Shown one piece after another: positions 1 to 6,383 of a stretch of 7,870 nucleotides of DNA (its first letter is position 1; each line of letters opens with the position of its first letter). The notes beneath the pieces were generated by a model. That model worked only from the letters and a program-made list of their open reading frames with translations. It was not told the DNA's origin and searched no databases. The stretch comes from JBOFCS01 sp051646185 (lineage in GTDB: Bacteria; Actinomycetota; Actinomycetes; Mycobacteriales; Mycobacteriaceae). The DNA lies in NCBI GenBank assembly GCA_051646185.1, contig JBOFCS010000214.1:1-7870 (forward strand), given 5' to 3'. Both the position numbers and the translations under genes were made by a program.

Positions 1-818
1 TTAGGCATCACCCGTGCCAGGTTGTTGGTTAGCCCACCGCCGGTGACATGACAGAAGGTCCTAACTTCGGTCTCAGCGATAAGCGCAAGACAATCTTTGG
101 CATAAATTTTGGTGGGTTCGAGGAGTTCCTCACCCAGCGAACGACCAAACTCCTCCACATGCCCACTCAAATCCATCCGATTAATCTCCAGAAGCACGTT
201 ACGAGCCAGGGAATAGCCATTGGAATGCAAGCCGGAGGAACCCATCGCTATTACTGCGTCGCCTGGTCGAACTCGTTCTGGTCCAAGTACCTGATCGGCT
301 TCCACAATTCCCACGCCGGTTGCCGAGAGATCATAGTCTCCATCGGCCATTAGCCCTGGATGCTCGGCGGTCTCCCCGCCTAATAGCGCACAGCCAGCCT
401 GAATACATCCCTCAGCGATCCCAGAGACCAACTCGGCTACTCGTTCTGGAACAACCCGACCCACAGCGATATAGTCCTGGAGGAAAAGCGGCTCAGCACC
501 ACAGACAACCAGGTCATCAACAACCATTGCCACCAAGTCAAGGCCCAGGGTGTTGTGCTTATCCATCGCCTGGGCAATGGCTATTTTTGTACCCACCCCA
601 TCAGTAGATGCAGCAAGCACCGGTTCCCGGTAACCACCTTTAAGCGCAAAAAGCCCAGCAAAACCTCCAAGACCACCCATTACCTCGGGCCGACTTGCCT
701 TCTTAGCCAACGGAGCAAAAAGTTCCACCGCACGGTCCCCAGCGGCAATATCCACCCCGGCTGCCGCATAGGAGGCGCCAGAAGAAGGTGTGTCAAGATG
801 GCTGCTCTGGTCGGTCAT
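1..818 (-). CDS. purM: Phosphoribosylformylglycinamidine cyclo-ligase (AIR synthase), 3'-truncated by window edge
   Basis: PurM catalyses the ATP-dependent ring closure of FGAM to aminoimidazole ribonucleotide, step 5 of cytoplasmic de novo purine synthesis. 272 residues are visible; the family is usually about 350, so roughly 80 C-terminal residues lie beyond base 1. The PurM/AIRS fold motifs appear in order: SYAAAGVDI (16-24), GGLGGFAGLF (48-57), STDGVGTK (71-78), DDLVVCGAEPLFLQDY (101-116), GGETAEHPG (137-145), GLHSNGYSL (186-194), EPTKIYA (234-240) and HVTGGGLTNNLARV (257-270). The frame has no internal stop. The ATG at 818 is preceded by GGAG (828-831) with a 9-nt spacer, which supports this start. 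It lies 100 bp downstream of purF on the same strand. That spacer has only a weak imperfect hairpin near 880-900 with no U-tract, so read-through from purF is likely; an AT-rich TATATA near 859-864 could be part of an internal promoter. Identity is very secure. Confidence 0.97.
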   Translation of the reverse strand, partial: MTDQSSHLDTPSSGASYAAAGVDIAAGDRAVELFAPLAKKASRPEVMGGLGGFAGLFALKGGYREPVLAASTDGVGTKIAIAQAMDKHNTLGLDLVAMVVDDLVVCGAEPLFLQDYIAVGRVVPERVAELVSGIAEGCIQAGCALLGGETAEHPGLMADGDYDLSATGVGIVEADQVLGPERVRPGDAVIAMGSSGLHSNGYSLARNVLLEINRMDLSGHVEEFGRSLGEELLEPTKIYAKDCLALIAETEVRTFCHVTGGGLTNNLARVMP

Positions 819-918
819 CGGGTTGTGCTCCAGCGGTAGTGCGGACAGGAAAACAGGTATATACGAACCCCTACGCTACCGGAGCTGCCTGCGGCTCTAG
901 CTTTTGGCGGTCATCAGA

Positions 919-2499
919 CTAGGGTCGACTCAGCGCACTGGCATTGTCATTGAGCGCACCCGCTGCGGCACCAGCTGTGTGCTCCAGCATGCTTTCCAGG
1001 ACATTTTTGCCCATAGCAGTTTCTGTGGGCAACGCAATGGGATATTTACCGTCGAAACAGGCACAACATAGCTGGGAGGCTTGCTGCTCACTAGAAGCGA
1101 TCATGCCTTCAATAGAGATATACCCCAGGCTGTCCGCGCCTATGGCCTGTCGGACTCCTTCAAGCATGGCGTCCTCTGAATCATCACCGTGAAAACTGCC
1201 GTTGGCGATTAGCTCAGCCGGGGAGGCAAAGTCGATGCCATAAAAACATGGCCATCGAACTGGAGGTGAAGCAATTCGCACATGAATTTCTAGTGCTCCA
1301 GCTTCTCGAAGCATCCGAATTAATGCTCGCTGGGTGTTGCCTCGAACGATGGAATCATCCACAACAACAAGACGTTTGCCGCGAATAACCTCGCGTAACG
1401 GGTTCAGTTTAAGTCTGATCCCCAACTGCCGAATCGTTTGCGAAGGCTGAATGAAGGTGCGCCCAATATAGGCGTTTTTCATCAGTCCTTGTCCGTAGGG
1501 TATGCCCGAGCCCTGGGCGTACCCCACGGCTGCTGGAGTCCCCGATTCGGGAACCGGAATCACCAGGTCGCCTTCGGCGGGGTGCTCGGCAGCAAGGCGA
1601 CGTCCTATTTCAACCCGAGTTGAGTGCACTGATCTTCCGCCGATATTGCTATCTGGGCGCGCAAGGTATACATATTCAAATATGCAGCCTCGCGGAGTGG
1701 CTTCGGCGAAACGTGAGGAGCGGACACCATCGGCATCAATTGCCAAGAGTTCGCCTGGTTCGATATCGCGAACAAAGGAGGCGCCAACGATATCGAGTGC
1801 TGCTGTTTCGCTGGCCACCACCCAACCACGATCTAACCGCCCTAAACACAGTGGCCGGACCCCATGCGGGTCACGCGCGGCATAGAGAGTGTGTTCATCC
1901 ATAAAAGTCAGACAAAACGCACCTTGCAAGGTGGGAAGAAGTCCCATCGCCGCTTGTTCGATAGTGCGATCCCCTACCGCATGAGCAAGTAACGCTCCAA
2001 CCACATCCGAGTCTGAGGTGGCTCGCCCTGGGCGCTTGTCATTGACCAGACCCGCCTCACGAGCGCGCTGGGCAAGTTCTGCGGTATTGACCAGGTTTCC
2101 GTTATGCCCAAGCGCAACACCGGTGCCGGCGGCGGTGGTACGAAAAATTGGTTGCGCATTTTCCCACGTGGTTGATCCGGTTGTGGAGTACCGACAATGT
2201 CCTATGGCCACATGGCCAGGCATCGCCGCCAATGTCTGTTCGTCAAAGACCTGACTCACCAGACCAAGATCCTTAAATACCAGCACCTGCGAACCATCTG
2301 CGACAGCGATCCCAGCCGCTTCTTGTCCACGATGCTGCAAAGCGTAAAGCCCGTAGTAGGTAAGTTTTGCCACGTCTTCGCCCGGGGCCCAAACACCAAA
2401 AACGCCGCACTCTTCGCGCGGCTCATTTTCGTGGACGTCAATAACAGCACTGGTTGCCAAGAGGTTTTTACTGGTGATGGACAGCTCGGCTTTGGTCAC
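919..2499 (-). CDS. purF: Amidophosphoribosyltransferase (glutamine PRPP amidotransferase)
   Basis: PurF performs the committed first step of purine synthesis, PRPP plus glutamine to 5-phosphoribosylamine. The 526-residue protein has an N-terminal Ntn glutaminase domain whose nucleophile should be Cys31 (EECGVFG) after removal of a 30-residue leader. RGQEAAG (58-64), HCRYSTTGS (101-109) and GHNGNLVN (131-138) follow. The C-terminal phosphoribosyltransferase domain carries the PRPP loop VVVDDSIVRGNT (378-389). Cys272, Cys418, Cys478 and Cys481 match the positions of the four 4Fe-4S ligands of B. subtilis PurF, so this is the iron-sulfur class; that assignment is from family knowledge. The start is a GTG with AGGGAG (2509-2514) 9 nt upstream. 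The gene ends with TAG and is followed after 100 bp by purM. By family precedent it is feedback-inhibited by purine nucleotides. The low-complexity tail after residue 500, rich in Ala and Asn, is not conserved in my experience of the family. Confidence 0.97.
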   Translation of the reverse strand: MTKAELSITSKNLLATSAVIDVHENEPREECGVFGVWAPGEDVAKLTYYGLYALQHRGQEAAGIAVADGSQVLVFKDLGLVSQVFDEQTLAAMPGHVAIGHCRYSTTGSTTWENAQPIFRTTAAGTGVALGHNGNLVNTAELAQRAREAGLVNDKRPGRATSDSDVVGALLAHAVGDRTIEQAAMGLLPTLQGAFCLTFMDEHTLYAARDPHGVRPLCLGRLDRGWVVASETAALDIVGASFVRDIEPGELLAIDADGVRSSRFAEATPRGCIFEYVYLARPDSNIGGRSVHSTRVEIGRRLAAEHPAEGDLVIPVPESGTPAAVGYAQGSGIPYGQGLMKNAYIGRTFIQPSQTIRQLGIRLKLNPLREVIRGKRLVVVDDSIVRGNTQRALIRMLREAGALEIHVRIASPPVRWPCFYGIDFASPAELIANGSFHGDDSEDAMLEGVRQAIGADSLGYISIEGMIASSEQQASQLCCACFDGKYPIALPTETAMGKNVLESMLEHTAGAAAGALNDNASALSRP

Positions 2500-2508
2500 T
2501 ACAAGGTG

Positions 2509-2514
2509 CTCCCT
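2509..2514 (-). promoter_or_regulatory. Ribosome binding site of purF
   Basis: AGGGAG on the minus strand, 9 nt before the GTG at 2499. It decides the non-ATG start, because no other in-frame start with a comparable site precedes the conserved EECGVFG block. Confidence 0.7.
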
Positions 2515-2542
2515 GAATCAGCTGGGCGGGTGGCCATAACCG

Positions 2543-2548
2543 AGTCTA
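2543..2548 (-). promoter_or_regulatory. Possible -10 element upstream of purF
   Basis: TAGACT on the minus strand fits the loose actinobacterial -10 pattern TANANT and would place a start site about 35 nt before the purF GTG. I see no convincing -35 hexamer at 17-18 bp, so this is only a candidate. The 106-bp spacer between the SCP-like gene and purF is long enough for an internal promoter and holds no gene. Confidence 0.2.
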
Positions 2549-2561
2549 CGGGCAAACAAGA

Positions 2562-2578
2562 TTGAGGAACAGTTGAGG
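2562..2578 (-). repeat. CCTCAA direct repeat, 11-bp period, upstream of purF
   Basis: On the minus strand CCTCAA occurs twice, at 2573-2578 and 2562-2567, 11 bp from start to start. One helical turn of spacing just upstream of a candidate -10 is the geometry of an activator or repressor site, but two hexamers are easily found by chance and no regulator is implied by the sequence. Confidence 0.35.
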
Positions 2579-2605
2579 TGCTATAAAACGCCGAACTATT
2601 TAAAA

Positions 2606-2989
2606 TCATAATCGGACAAGGGGAAACCAGTGGTCAATTTCTCGAGCTCGATTGCCTGAAGCAAACATTCGGTCTGTTGCTGCGTCATGAGGTTCAACAA
2701 GCCCGGTTACCAGAAGCAACCAGGTTCGCGGATCTGTCTCCACAACATTTGGCGGCGTCCCCCTGGTGTGGCGCGGCCCATCGATGCATTGAACCGCAAC
2801 AAAAGGTGGCACCCGCACCTCAACACTGGCCCCTGGGGCAGACTGCGCTAAGGCTCTAGCTGAAAGCCGAACGGCCAATGCCAGTTCTGTTCGACTTGGA
2901 GCAGCGCAGCTATCATCCTTAAGCCACGCCGCTAGGGCAAGAATTGCCGCACGCAGTTCTTGCGGATTTACCACTTTAAGCGCTGGCAT
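2606..2989 (-). CDS. Bacterial SCP-orthologue (SCP_3-like) small protein embedded in the pur cluster
   Basis: A 127-residue soluble protein with no signal peptide or membrane segment. An N-terminal amphipathic helical part (about 8-50, with Arg/Ala/Leu repeats) is followed by a conserved-looking core: VEVRVPPFVAVQCIDGP (56-72), HTRGTPPNVVETDPRTWL (74-91), LLVTGLVEP (92-100). This matches what I know as the actinobacterial 'sterol carrier family protein' (Pfam SCP_3), whose biochemical role is not established; the name comes from fold similarity, not a shown sterol ligand. The ATG at 2989 sits 4 nt after the purL stop, so translation is probably coupled to purL. There is no clear Shine-Dalgarno sequence before it. 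The frame stays open upstream inside purL to 3106, but those residues do not look like the family. A protein of the same size lies next to purF in mycobacteria (Rv0807, from memory), so the linkage is old and hints at a purine-related or housekeeping role (inference). Confidence 0.85.
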   Translation of the reverse strand: MPALKVVNPQELRAAILALAAWLKDDSCAAPSRTELALAVRLSARALAQSAPGASVEVRVPPFVAVQCIDGPRHTRGTPPNVVETDPRTWLLLVTGLVEPHDAATDRMFASGNRAREIDHWFPLVRL

Positions 2990-2993
2990 AATC

Positions 2994-5276
2994 TCAGTTA
3001 AACAACGCAGGGAGTGTTCCTTCAAAAGCAGCGCGTAATTCTTCAAGCGATGCAGAGAACAATCCTTGAACCTCAATGGAATCTGAACCCTGATCAACAA
3101 CCCCAATCCGAACCCAAGGCAAGTCGCGTGCGCTACACATACCTGTGAAGCGAGTTTCTTCCGTTCGGGGAACAGCCACTAACACCCGACCTGAGGACTC
3201 AGAGAACAGCTGAACAAAAGGATCAATTCCTTCAGGAAGCAGTATCCGGCAACCAGTTTCACCAGCTAAAGCTGCTTCAACGACCGCCTGAATCAACCCA
3301 CCTTCAGATAAGTCGTGAGCAGCTGAGACCAAACCATCCCTCGAGGCTGCGGTAAGGATCTCGGCAAGTAACTGTTCACGAGCTAAGTCCACCTTAGGCG
3401 GAACCCCACCTAAATGATCATGCACAACCTGAGACCAGATAGAACCACCAAATTCATCAAAGGTGTCCCCCAATAACATCAGGGTCTCACCGGGTTCAAG
3501 ACCAAGCCCGGTAGGTATCCGCCGGTGCACGTCATCAATAACACCAAGAACACCCACCACCGGAGTGGGTAGGATCGCTGTATTACCGGTTTGGTTGTAA
3601 AAACTGACATTCCCTCCGGTCACCGGAATACCAAGGGCAGCACAACCATCGGCAAGCCCACGAACAGCTTGCTGGAACTGCCACATCACCCCAGGATCTT
3701 CCGGAGATCCAAAGTTTAAGCAGTTAGTCACAGCCCGTGGAGTTGCACCTGTGACAGCAACATTCCTGAACGCCTCGGCCAAAGCGAGCTGAGCGCCCTG
3801 ATAAGGATCTAATGCGGTATACCTACCCGAAGCATCTGTGGCTAAAGCTATTCCACGACCAGTATTTTCGTCAATGCGAATAACCCCTGAATCGGCATTT
3901 TCGGCAAGAACTGTATTCCCACGAACGTAGCGGTCATACTGCTCGGTGATAAATCGGCGGCTGCATAGCTGCGGGCTCGCAATCATAGCTAAGAGGGTCT
4001 CTCTTAATTCCTCCGCAGACCGTGGTCGCGGCAAGGAATCGGGAGTATTCGCCACAAGCGCATCCTGACTGGCAGGGCGCTGCACAGGGCGTTCATAAAC
4101 TGGACCGTCATGGGCAACAGTTTTAGGCGGAACATCGACAACTGTTTCCCCATGCCAGGTGATCTGTAGATGATCTCCGCCAGTTACCTCACCAATAACG
4201 GTGGCGAGCACGTCCCACTTTTTGCACACGGACATAAAGGCATCAACATTTGCCGGAGTCACCACGGCACACATCCGCTCCTGAGATTCACTGGAGAGCA
4301 CCTCGGCCGGGGTCATGCCGGAAGCACGAAGTGGCACTTTCTCTAATTCAATATGCATACCGCCATCACCAGCAGAAGCTAGTTCAGAAGTAGCACAAGA
4401 TAATCCAGCACCACCAAGATCCTGGATGCCGACAACTAGTTTTGCTGCATATAACTCCAAGCAGCACTCAATGAGCACTTTTTCAGTAAATGGATCGCCA
4501 ACCTGAACCGCTGGAAGCTTCTTGCCTCCGCCACCGTTTTCCGCACTGTCGAAAGTTTCTGAGGCAAGAACGGAGACCCCGCCAATGCCATCCAGGCCGG
4601 TGCGAGCACCAAAAAGAATGATTTTGTTCCCAGTTCCTGACGCAAAAGCCAGATGCAAATCCTCAGTGCGCAACAATCCAGCACAGAGCGCGTTCACTAA
4701 AGGATTACCCGCATACGATGCATCAAAGACTGTCTCACCACCAATATTGGGCAACCCAAGGGAGTTTCCGTATCCGCCAATCCCACGAACGATGCCATCG
4801 ACCACCCGGCGGGTATCGGGGGCATCAGCAGCACCAAAGCGAAGTTGATCCATTATGGCTATGGGGCGTGCACCCATAGCCATAATGTCACGGACAATGC
4901 CACCAACGCCGGTTGCCGCACCTTGGTAAGGCTCGACATAAGACGGATGGTTATGCGACTCCACTTTAAAAGTGACTGCCCAGCCATCCCCAACATCAAC
5001 AACTCCAGCATTCTCGCCAATACCGGCAAGCATGCCCGCGCGCATTTCCTCGGTGGTGGTTTCACCAAAGTATTTCAAGTGCACTTTTGAGGATTTATAT
5101 GAGCAGTGCTCACTCCACATAACTGAGTACATGGCCAGCTCGGCATCTGTAGGGCGTCTGCCCAGAATTTCCTTGATGCGCTGATATTCGTCATCTTTAA
5201 GCCCCAGTTCACGGTACGGCTGCGCCAGGTCTGGGGAGTTTATGGCTTTGCTGACGGTATCGACCTGTGCGGACAC
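2994..5276 (-). CDS. purL: Phosphoribosylformylglycinamidine synthase, large subunit (small-type PurL)
   Basis: PurL uses ATP and ammonia to convert FGAR to FGAM, step 4 of purine synthesis. At 760 residues it is the small PurL type, which lacks a glutaminase domain and must pair with PurQ and PurS. The N-terminal linker region is followed by MWSEHCSYKSSK (53-64, catalytic His57), VESHNHPSYVEPYQG (105-119), GVGGIVRDIMAMGARP (123-138), QDLGGAGLSCATSE in the first half, and a second AIRS-like half with NCLNFGSPEDP and VTGGNVSFYNQT. It ends with a normal C-terminus and TGA. The start is a GTG at 5276; AAGGGA (5288-5293) is 11 nt upstream, a longer spacing than usual. It heads the visible minus-strand purine genes; the SCP-like gene begins 4 nt later. 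A divergent AHSA1-type gene lies upstream instead of the purS and purQ often found there in corynebacteria. The coding sequence contains a perfect 15-bp inverted repeat at residues 130-142. Confidence 0.97.
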   Translation of the reverse strand: MSAQVDTVSKAINSPDLAQPYRELGLKDDEYQRIKEILGRRPTDAELAMYSVMWSEHCSYKSSKVHLKYFGETTTEEMRAGMLAGIGENAGVVDVGDGWAVTFKVESHNHPSYVEPYQGAATGVGGIVRDIMAMGARPIAIMDQLRFGAADAPDTRRVVDGIVRGIGGYGNSLGLPNIGGETVFDASYAGNPLVNALCAGLLRTEDLHLAFASGTGNKIILFGARTGLDGIGGVSVLASETFDSAENGGGGKKLPAVQVGDPFTEKVLIECCLELYAAKLVVGIQDLGGAGLSCATSELASAGDGGMHIELEKVPLRASGMTPAEVLSSESQERMCAVVTPANVDAFMSVCKKWDVLATVIGEVTGGDHLQITWHGETVVDVPPKTVAHDGPVYERPVQRPASQDALVANTPDSLPRPRSAEELRETLLAMIASPQLCSRRFITEQYDRYVRGNTVLAENADSGVIRIDENTGRGIALATDASGRYTALDPYQGAQLALAEAFRNVAVTGATPRAVTNCLNFGSPEDPGVMWQFQQAVRGLADGCAALGIPVTGGNVSFYNQTGNTAILPTPVVGVLGVIDDVHRRIPTGLGLEPGETLMLLGDTFDEFGGSIWSQVVHDHLGGVPPKVDLAREQLLAEILTAASRDGLVSAAHDLSEGGLIQAVVEAALAGETGCRILLPEGIDPFVQLFSESSGRVLVAVPRTEETRFTGMCSARDLPWVRIGVVDQGSDSIEVQGLFSASLEELRAAFEGTLPALFN
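4851..4887 (-). repeat. Perfect 15-bp inverted repeat inside purL
   Basis: The arms are 4851-4865 (CATTATGGCTATGGG on the plus strand) and 4873-4887 (its exact reverse complement), separated by 7 nt. In the purL mRNA this would form a 15-bp uninterrupted stem. It encodes the conserved stretch DIMAMGARPIAIMD (residues 130-143 approximately). The protein constraint partly explains it, because Met-Ala-Met-Gly and Pro-Ile-Ala-Ile-Met codons can be complementary, but the particular codons chosen give complete pairing. Confidence 0.85.
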
Positions 5277-5320
5277 GTGAGTAAGAGTCCCTTCCTGGGG
5301 AAATCACAAAACTATGGCAG

Positions 5321-5347
5321 GCTAGTAGTGCTAGTGCAGCTAGTCTA
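5321..5347. repeat. Three tandem GCTAGTnnn repeats, 9-bp period
   Basis: GCTAGTAGT, GCTAGTGCA and GCTAGTCTA follow one another exactly, so CTAG recurs at 5322, 5331 and 5340. The block is also nearly symmetric, since CTAG is self-complementary and the outer ends read GGCTAG and CTAGTC. CTAG is generally a scarce tetranucleotide in bacteria. The block lies about 45-70 bp before the purL start and overlaps its candidate promoter elements, so a protein-binding site is possible but not shown. Confidence 0.7.
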
Positions 5348-5412
5348 TTAGGTGTAGCTGAACCTGCGTGTTTGTGGTCCTCGAACTCAACAATAAATAC
5401 CACAATATTCGG

Positions 5413-5438
5413 TTGCAGGTCAGTGCCATACTTAATAT
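5413..5438 (+). promoter_or_regulatory. Weak promoter candidate for the AHSA1-family gene
   Basis: TTGCAG (5413-5418) and TAATAT (5433-5438) resemble -35 and -10 hexamers but are only 14 bp apart; the neighbouring CATACT (5427-5432) is an alternative -10 with worse spacing. A start near 5445 would leave a leader of about 33 nt. Low certainty. Confidence 0.25.
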
Positions 5439-5466
5439 GCTGGCAAGCACGGTACTCACCTTGGAT

Positions 5467-5470
5467 GGAG
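5467..5470 (+). promoter_or_regulatory. Ribosome binding site of the AHSA1-family gene
   Basis: GGAG with a 7-nt spacer to the ATG at 5478, a standard arrangement that fixes this start. Confidence 0.7.
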
Positions 5471-5477
5471 CGCAATA

Positions 5478-5978
5478 ATGACCGAGACCACTTCATCAGC
5501 CACTGCTCATACCCTGCAACTAACTGCCACGGAAGGGCTCCCTTTTATTGATATGACTCGGCGCTTTAGTGCTTCGGTATCAGTATTATTTCGCGCGCAC
5601 AGTGAACCTGCGCTAGTACAACAGTGGCTTGGGCCGTACGGATACGATATGGAAATTAAGGAATACAACTTCACCACTGGAGGTAGGTACCAATACCTGC
5701 ACAGAAATCCAGAAGGCTCTGAATTTCTTTTTCACGGAGTGTTCCACGTGGTTCGGCCAAATGATTTTGTGATTCAAACGTTTGAGTTTGAAGGCTACCC
5801 AGATACCGTCAGCATAGAATCACAAACTTTTATACATCTGGGTGAGCAGCTCTCTGAATTAAAGGTGCACTCGGTATATCCGAGCATGCAAGCCCGAGAC
5901 GGAATGCTAGCTGGGGGAATGGCCGAGGGGGTGGAAGAATGCTATGAGCGCCTAGAGAAGCTGGTGGCCTCCCTCTAA
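5478..5978 (+). CDS. SRPBCC/AHSA1-family protein (Activator of Hsp90 ATPase 1-like domain)
   Basis: A 166-residue cytoplasmic protein with the pattern of bacterial AHSA1 (START-like) domains: a conserved FSASVSVLFRAHSEPALVQQW opening at about 30-50, WLGPYGYD (50-57), a GGRYQYLHRNPEG segment (68-80), then FHGVFHVVRPNDFVIQTFEFEG (85-106), and the typical C-terminal DGMLAGGMAEG followed by VEECYERLEKL (141-162). These domains form a hydrophobic cavity, but bacterial members have no general known ligand, and the Hsp90 name reflects fold homology only. An N-terminal extension of about 20 residues rich in Thr and Ala precedes the domain. In many bacteria such genes follow an ArsR-type regulator; none is visible here. 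It is the only plus-strand gene in the window, diverging from purL and converging on the VOC gene with just 20 bp between the stops and no obvious terminator hairpin. Confidence 0.88.
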   Translation: MTETTSSATAHTLQLTATEGLPFIDMTRRFSASVSVLFRAHSEPALVQQWLGPYGYDMEIKEYNFTTGGRYQYLHRNPEGSEFLFHGVFHVVRPNDFVIQTFEFEGYPDTVSIESQTFIHLGEQLSELKVHSVYPSMQARDGMLAGGMAEGVEECYERLEKLVASL

Positions 5979-5998
5979 ACGCTCAGATTCATTCTTGC

Positions 5999-6346
5999 TT
6001 AACCACCCGAAACACAAAATTGATTACCCTCTGGATCAGCTAAAATTACCCAGCGGAAACCATTCATATTCTGCTGCAACACCTCGGTTGCCCCCGCTGA
6101 TGTAAGTCGCAAAACTTCTGAATCTAACTCCGGAGCAATAAAATCCAAGTGGACCCTGTTCTTCCCTGGAGTTGGGTCAACAACTTTTTGAAAAGCCAAT
6201 TTATAACCAACTCCCGGAACTCCCACAGTATAGAACCAGCCTTCATGATCTTTCTCAATAGCACCGCCAACCTGAGTCGCCCACCACTTCGCAAGCGGTC
6301 CAGGGTTTTCACTGTCAAAGGTAATCATTACAAGGGAAAGCGTCAT
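5999..6346 (-). CDS. VOC-superfamily (glyoxalase-like fold) protein
   Basis: A 115-residue protein with one full glyoxalase/bleomycin-resistance-type module: an initial strand and helix LVMITFDSENPGPLAKWWATQ (about 5-25), a hairpin GWFYTVGVPGVGYKLAFQKV (36-55), the second-half motif KNRVHLDFI (62-70, His66 a possible metal ligand) and the end DPEGNQFCV (104-112, Glu106 a possible second ligand). Such proteins usually dimerise; the reaction here cannot be deduced, and similar short actinobacterial members are annotated only as 'VOC family' or 'Glyoxalase_6'. The ATG at 6346 has no strong ribosome site. It follows the M18 aminopeptidase stop by 37 bp on the same strand, so the two are probably co-transcribed. 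From memory, Rv0801 beside pepC in M. tuberculosis is a comparable small gene. Confidence 0.88.
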   Translation of the reverse strand: MTLSLVMITFDSENPGPLAKWWATQVGGAIEKDHEGWFYTVGVPGVGYKLAFQKVVDPTPGKNRVHLDFIAPELDSEVLRLTSAGATEVLQQNMNGFRWVILADPEGNQFCVSGG

Positions 6347-6383
6347 CGTCAGAACATACCCAACATCTCGTAATAGCGCTGTC

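Larger units (their letters stand above)
5277..5477. promoter_or_regulatory. Divergent intergenic region between purL and the AHSA1-family gene
   Basis: The 201 bp must hold the 5' signals of both genes. For purL I see a possible extended -10, TGCCATAGT (5313-5321 read on the minus strand), and another TANANT match TAGACT (5342-5347), neither with a good -35. For the rightward gene a weak pair is listed separately. No riboswitch-like fold or long palindrome was recognised. The region holds the GCTAGT triple repeat and a short plus-strand ORF that ends overlapping the downstream ATG. Confidence 0.5.

Noticed and set aside
48..839. Three plus-strand frames opposite purM
   Set aside because: They are antisense shadows of purM; products are low in hydrophobic structure and have no recognisable motifs.
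876..902. Possible terminator hairpin between purF and purM
   Set aside because: On the transcribed strand only four GC-rich pairs form before a mismatch, and no U-run follows, so it is too weak to call a terminator.
2197..2565. A 122-codon plus-strand frame opposite the purF 5' end
   Set aside because: Antisense to the strongly conserved PurF glutaminase domain, with no ribosome site or family resemblance.
2990..3106. Longer SCP-like protein starting inside purL at 3106
   Set aside because: The 39 extra residues are a frame-shifted reading of the conserved PurL C-terminus; the ATG at 2989 right after the purL stop fits family length.
3543..3570. Small inverted repeats such as ACCCAC/GTGGGT within purL
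   Set aside because: Six-bp stems are expected by chance in coding sequence of this length.
5209..5496. A 95-codon minus-strand frame spanning the whole purL/AHSA1 intergenic region
   Set aside because: It begins inside the AHSA1 coding region, runs into purL in another frame, has no ribosome site and its product resembles no family, including PurS. Probably chance.
6149..6373. Plus-strand 74-codon frame opposite the VOC gene
   Set aside because: Antisense to a coherent VOC domain and without its own start signals.
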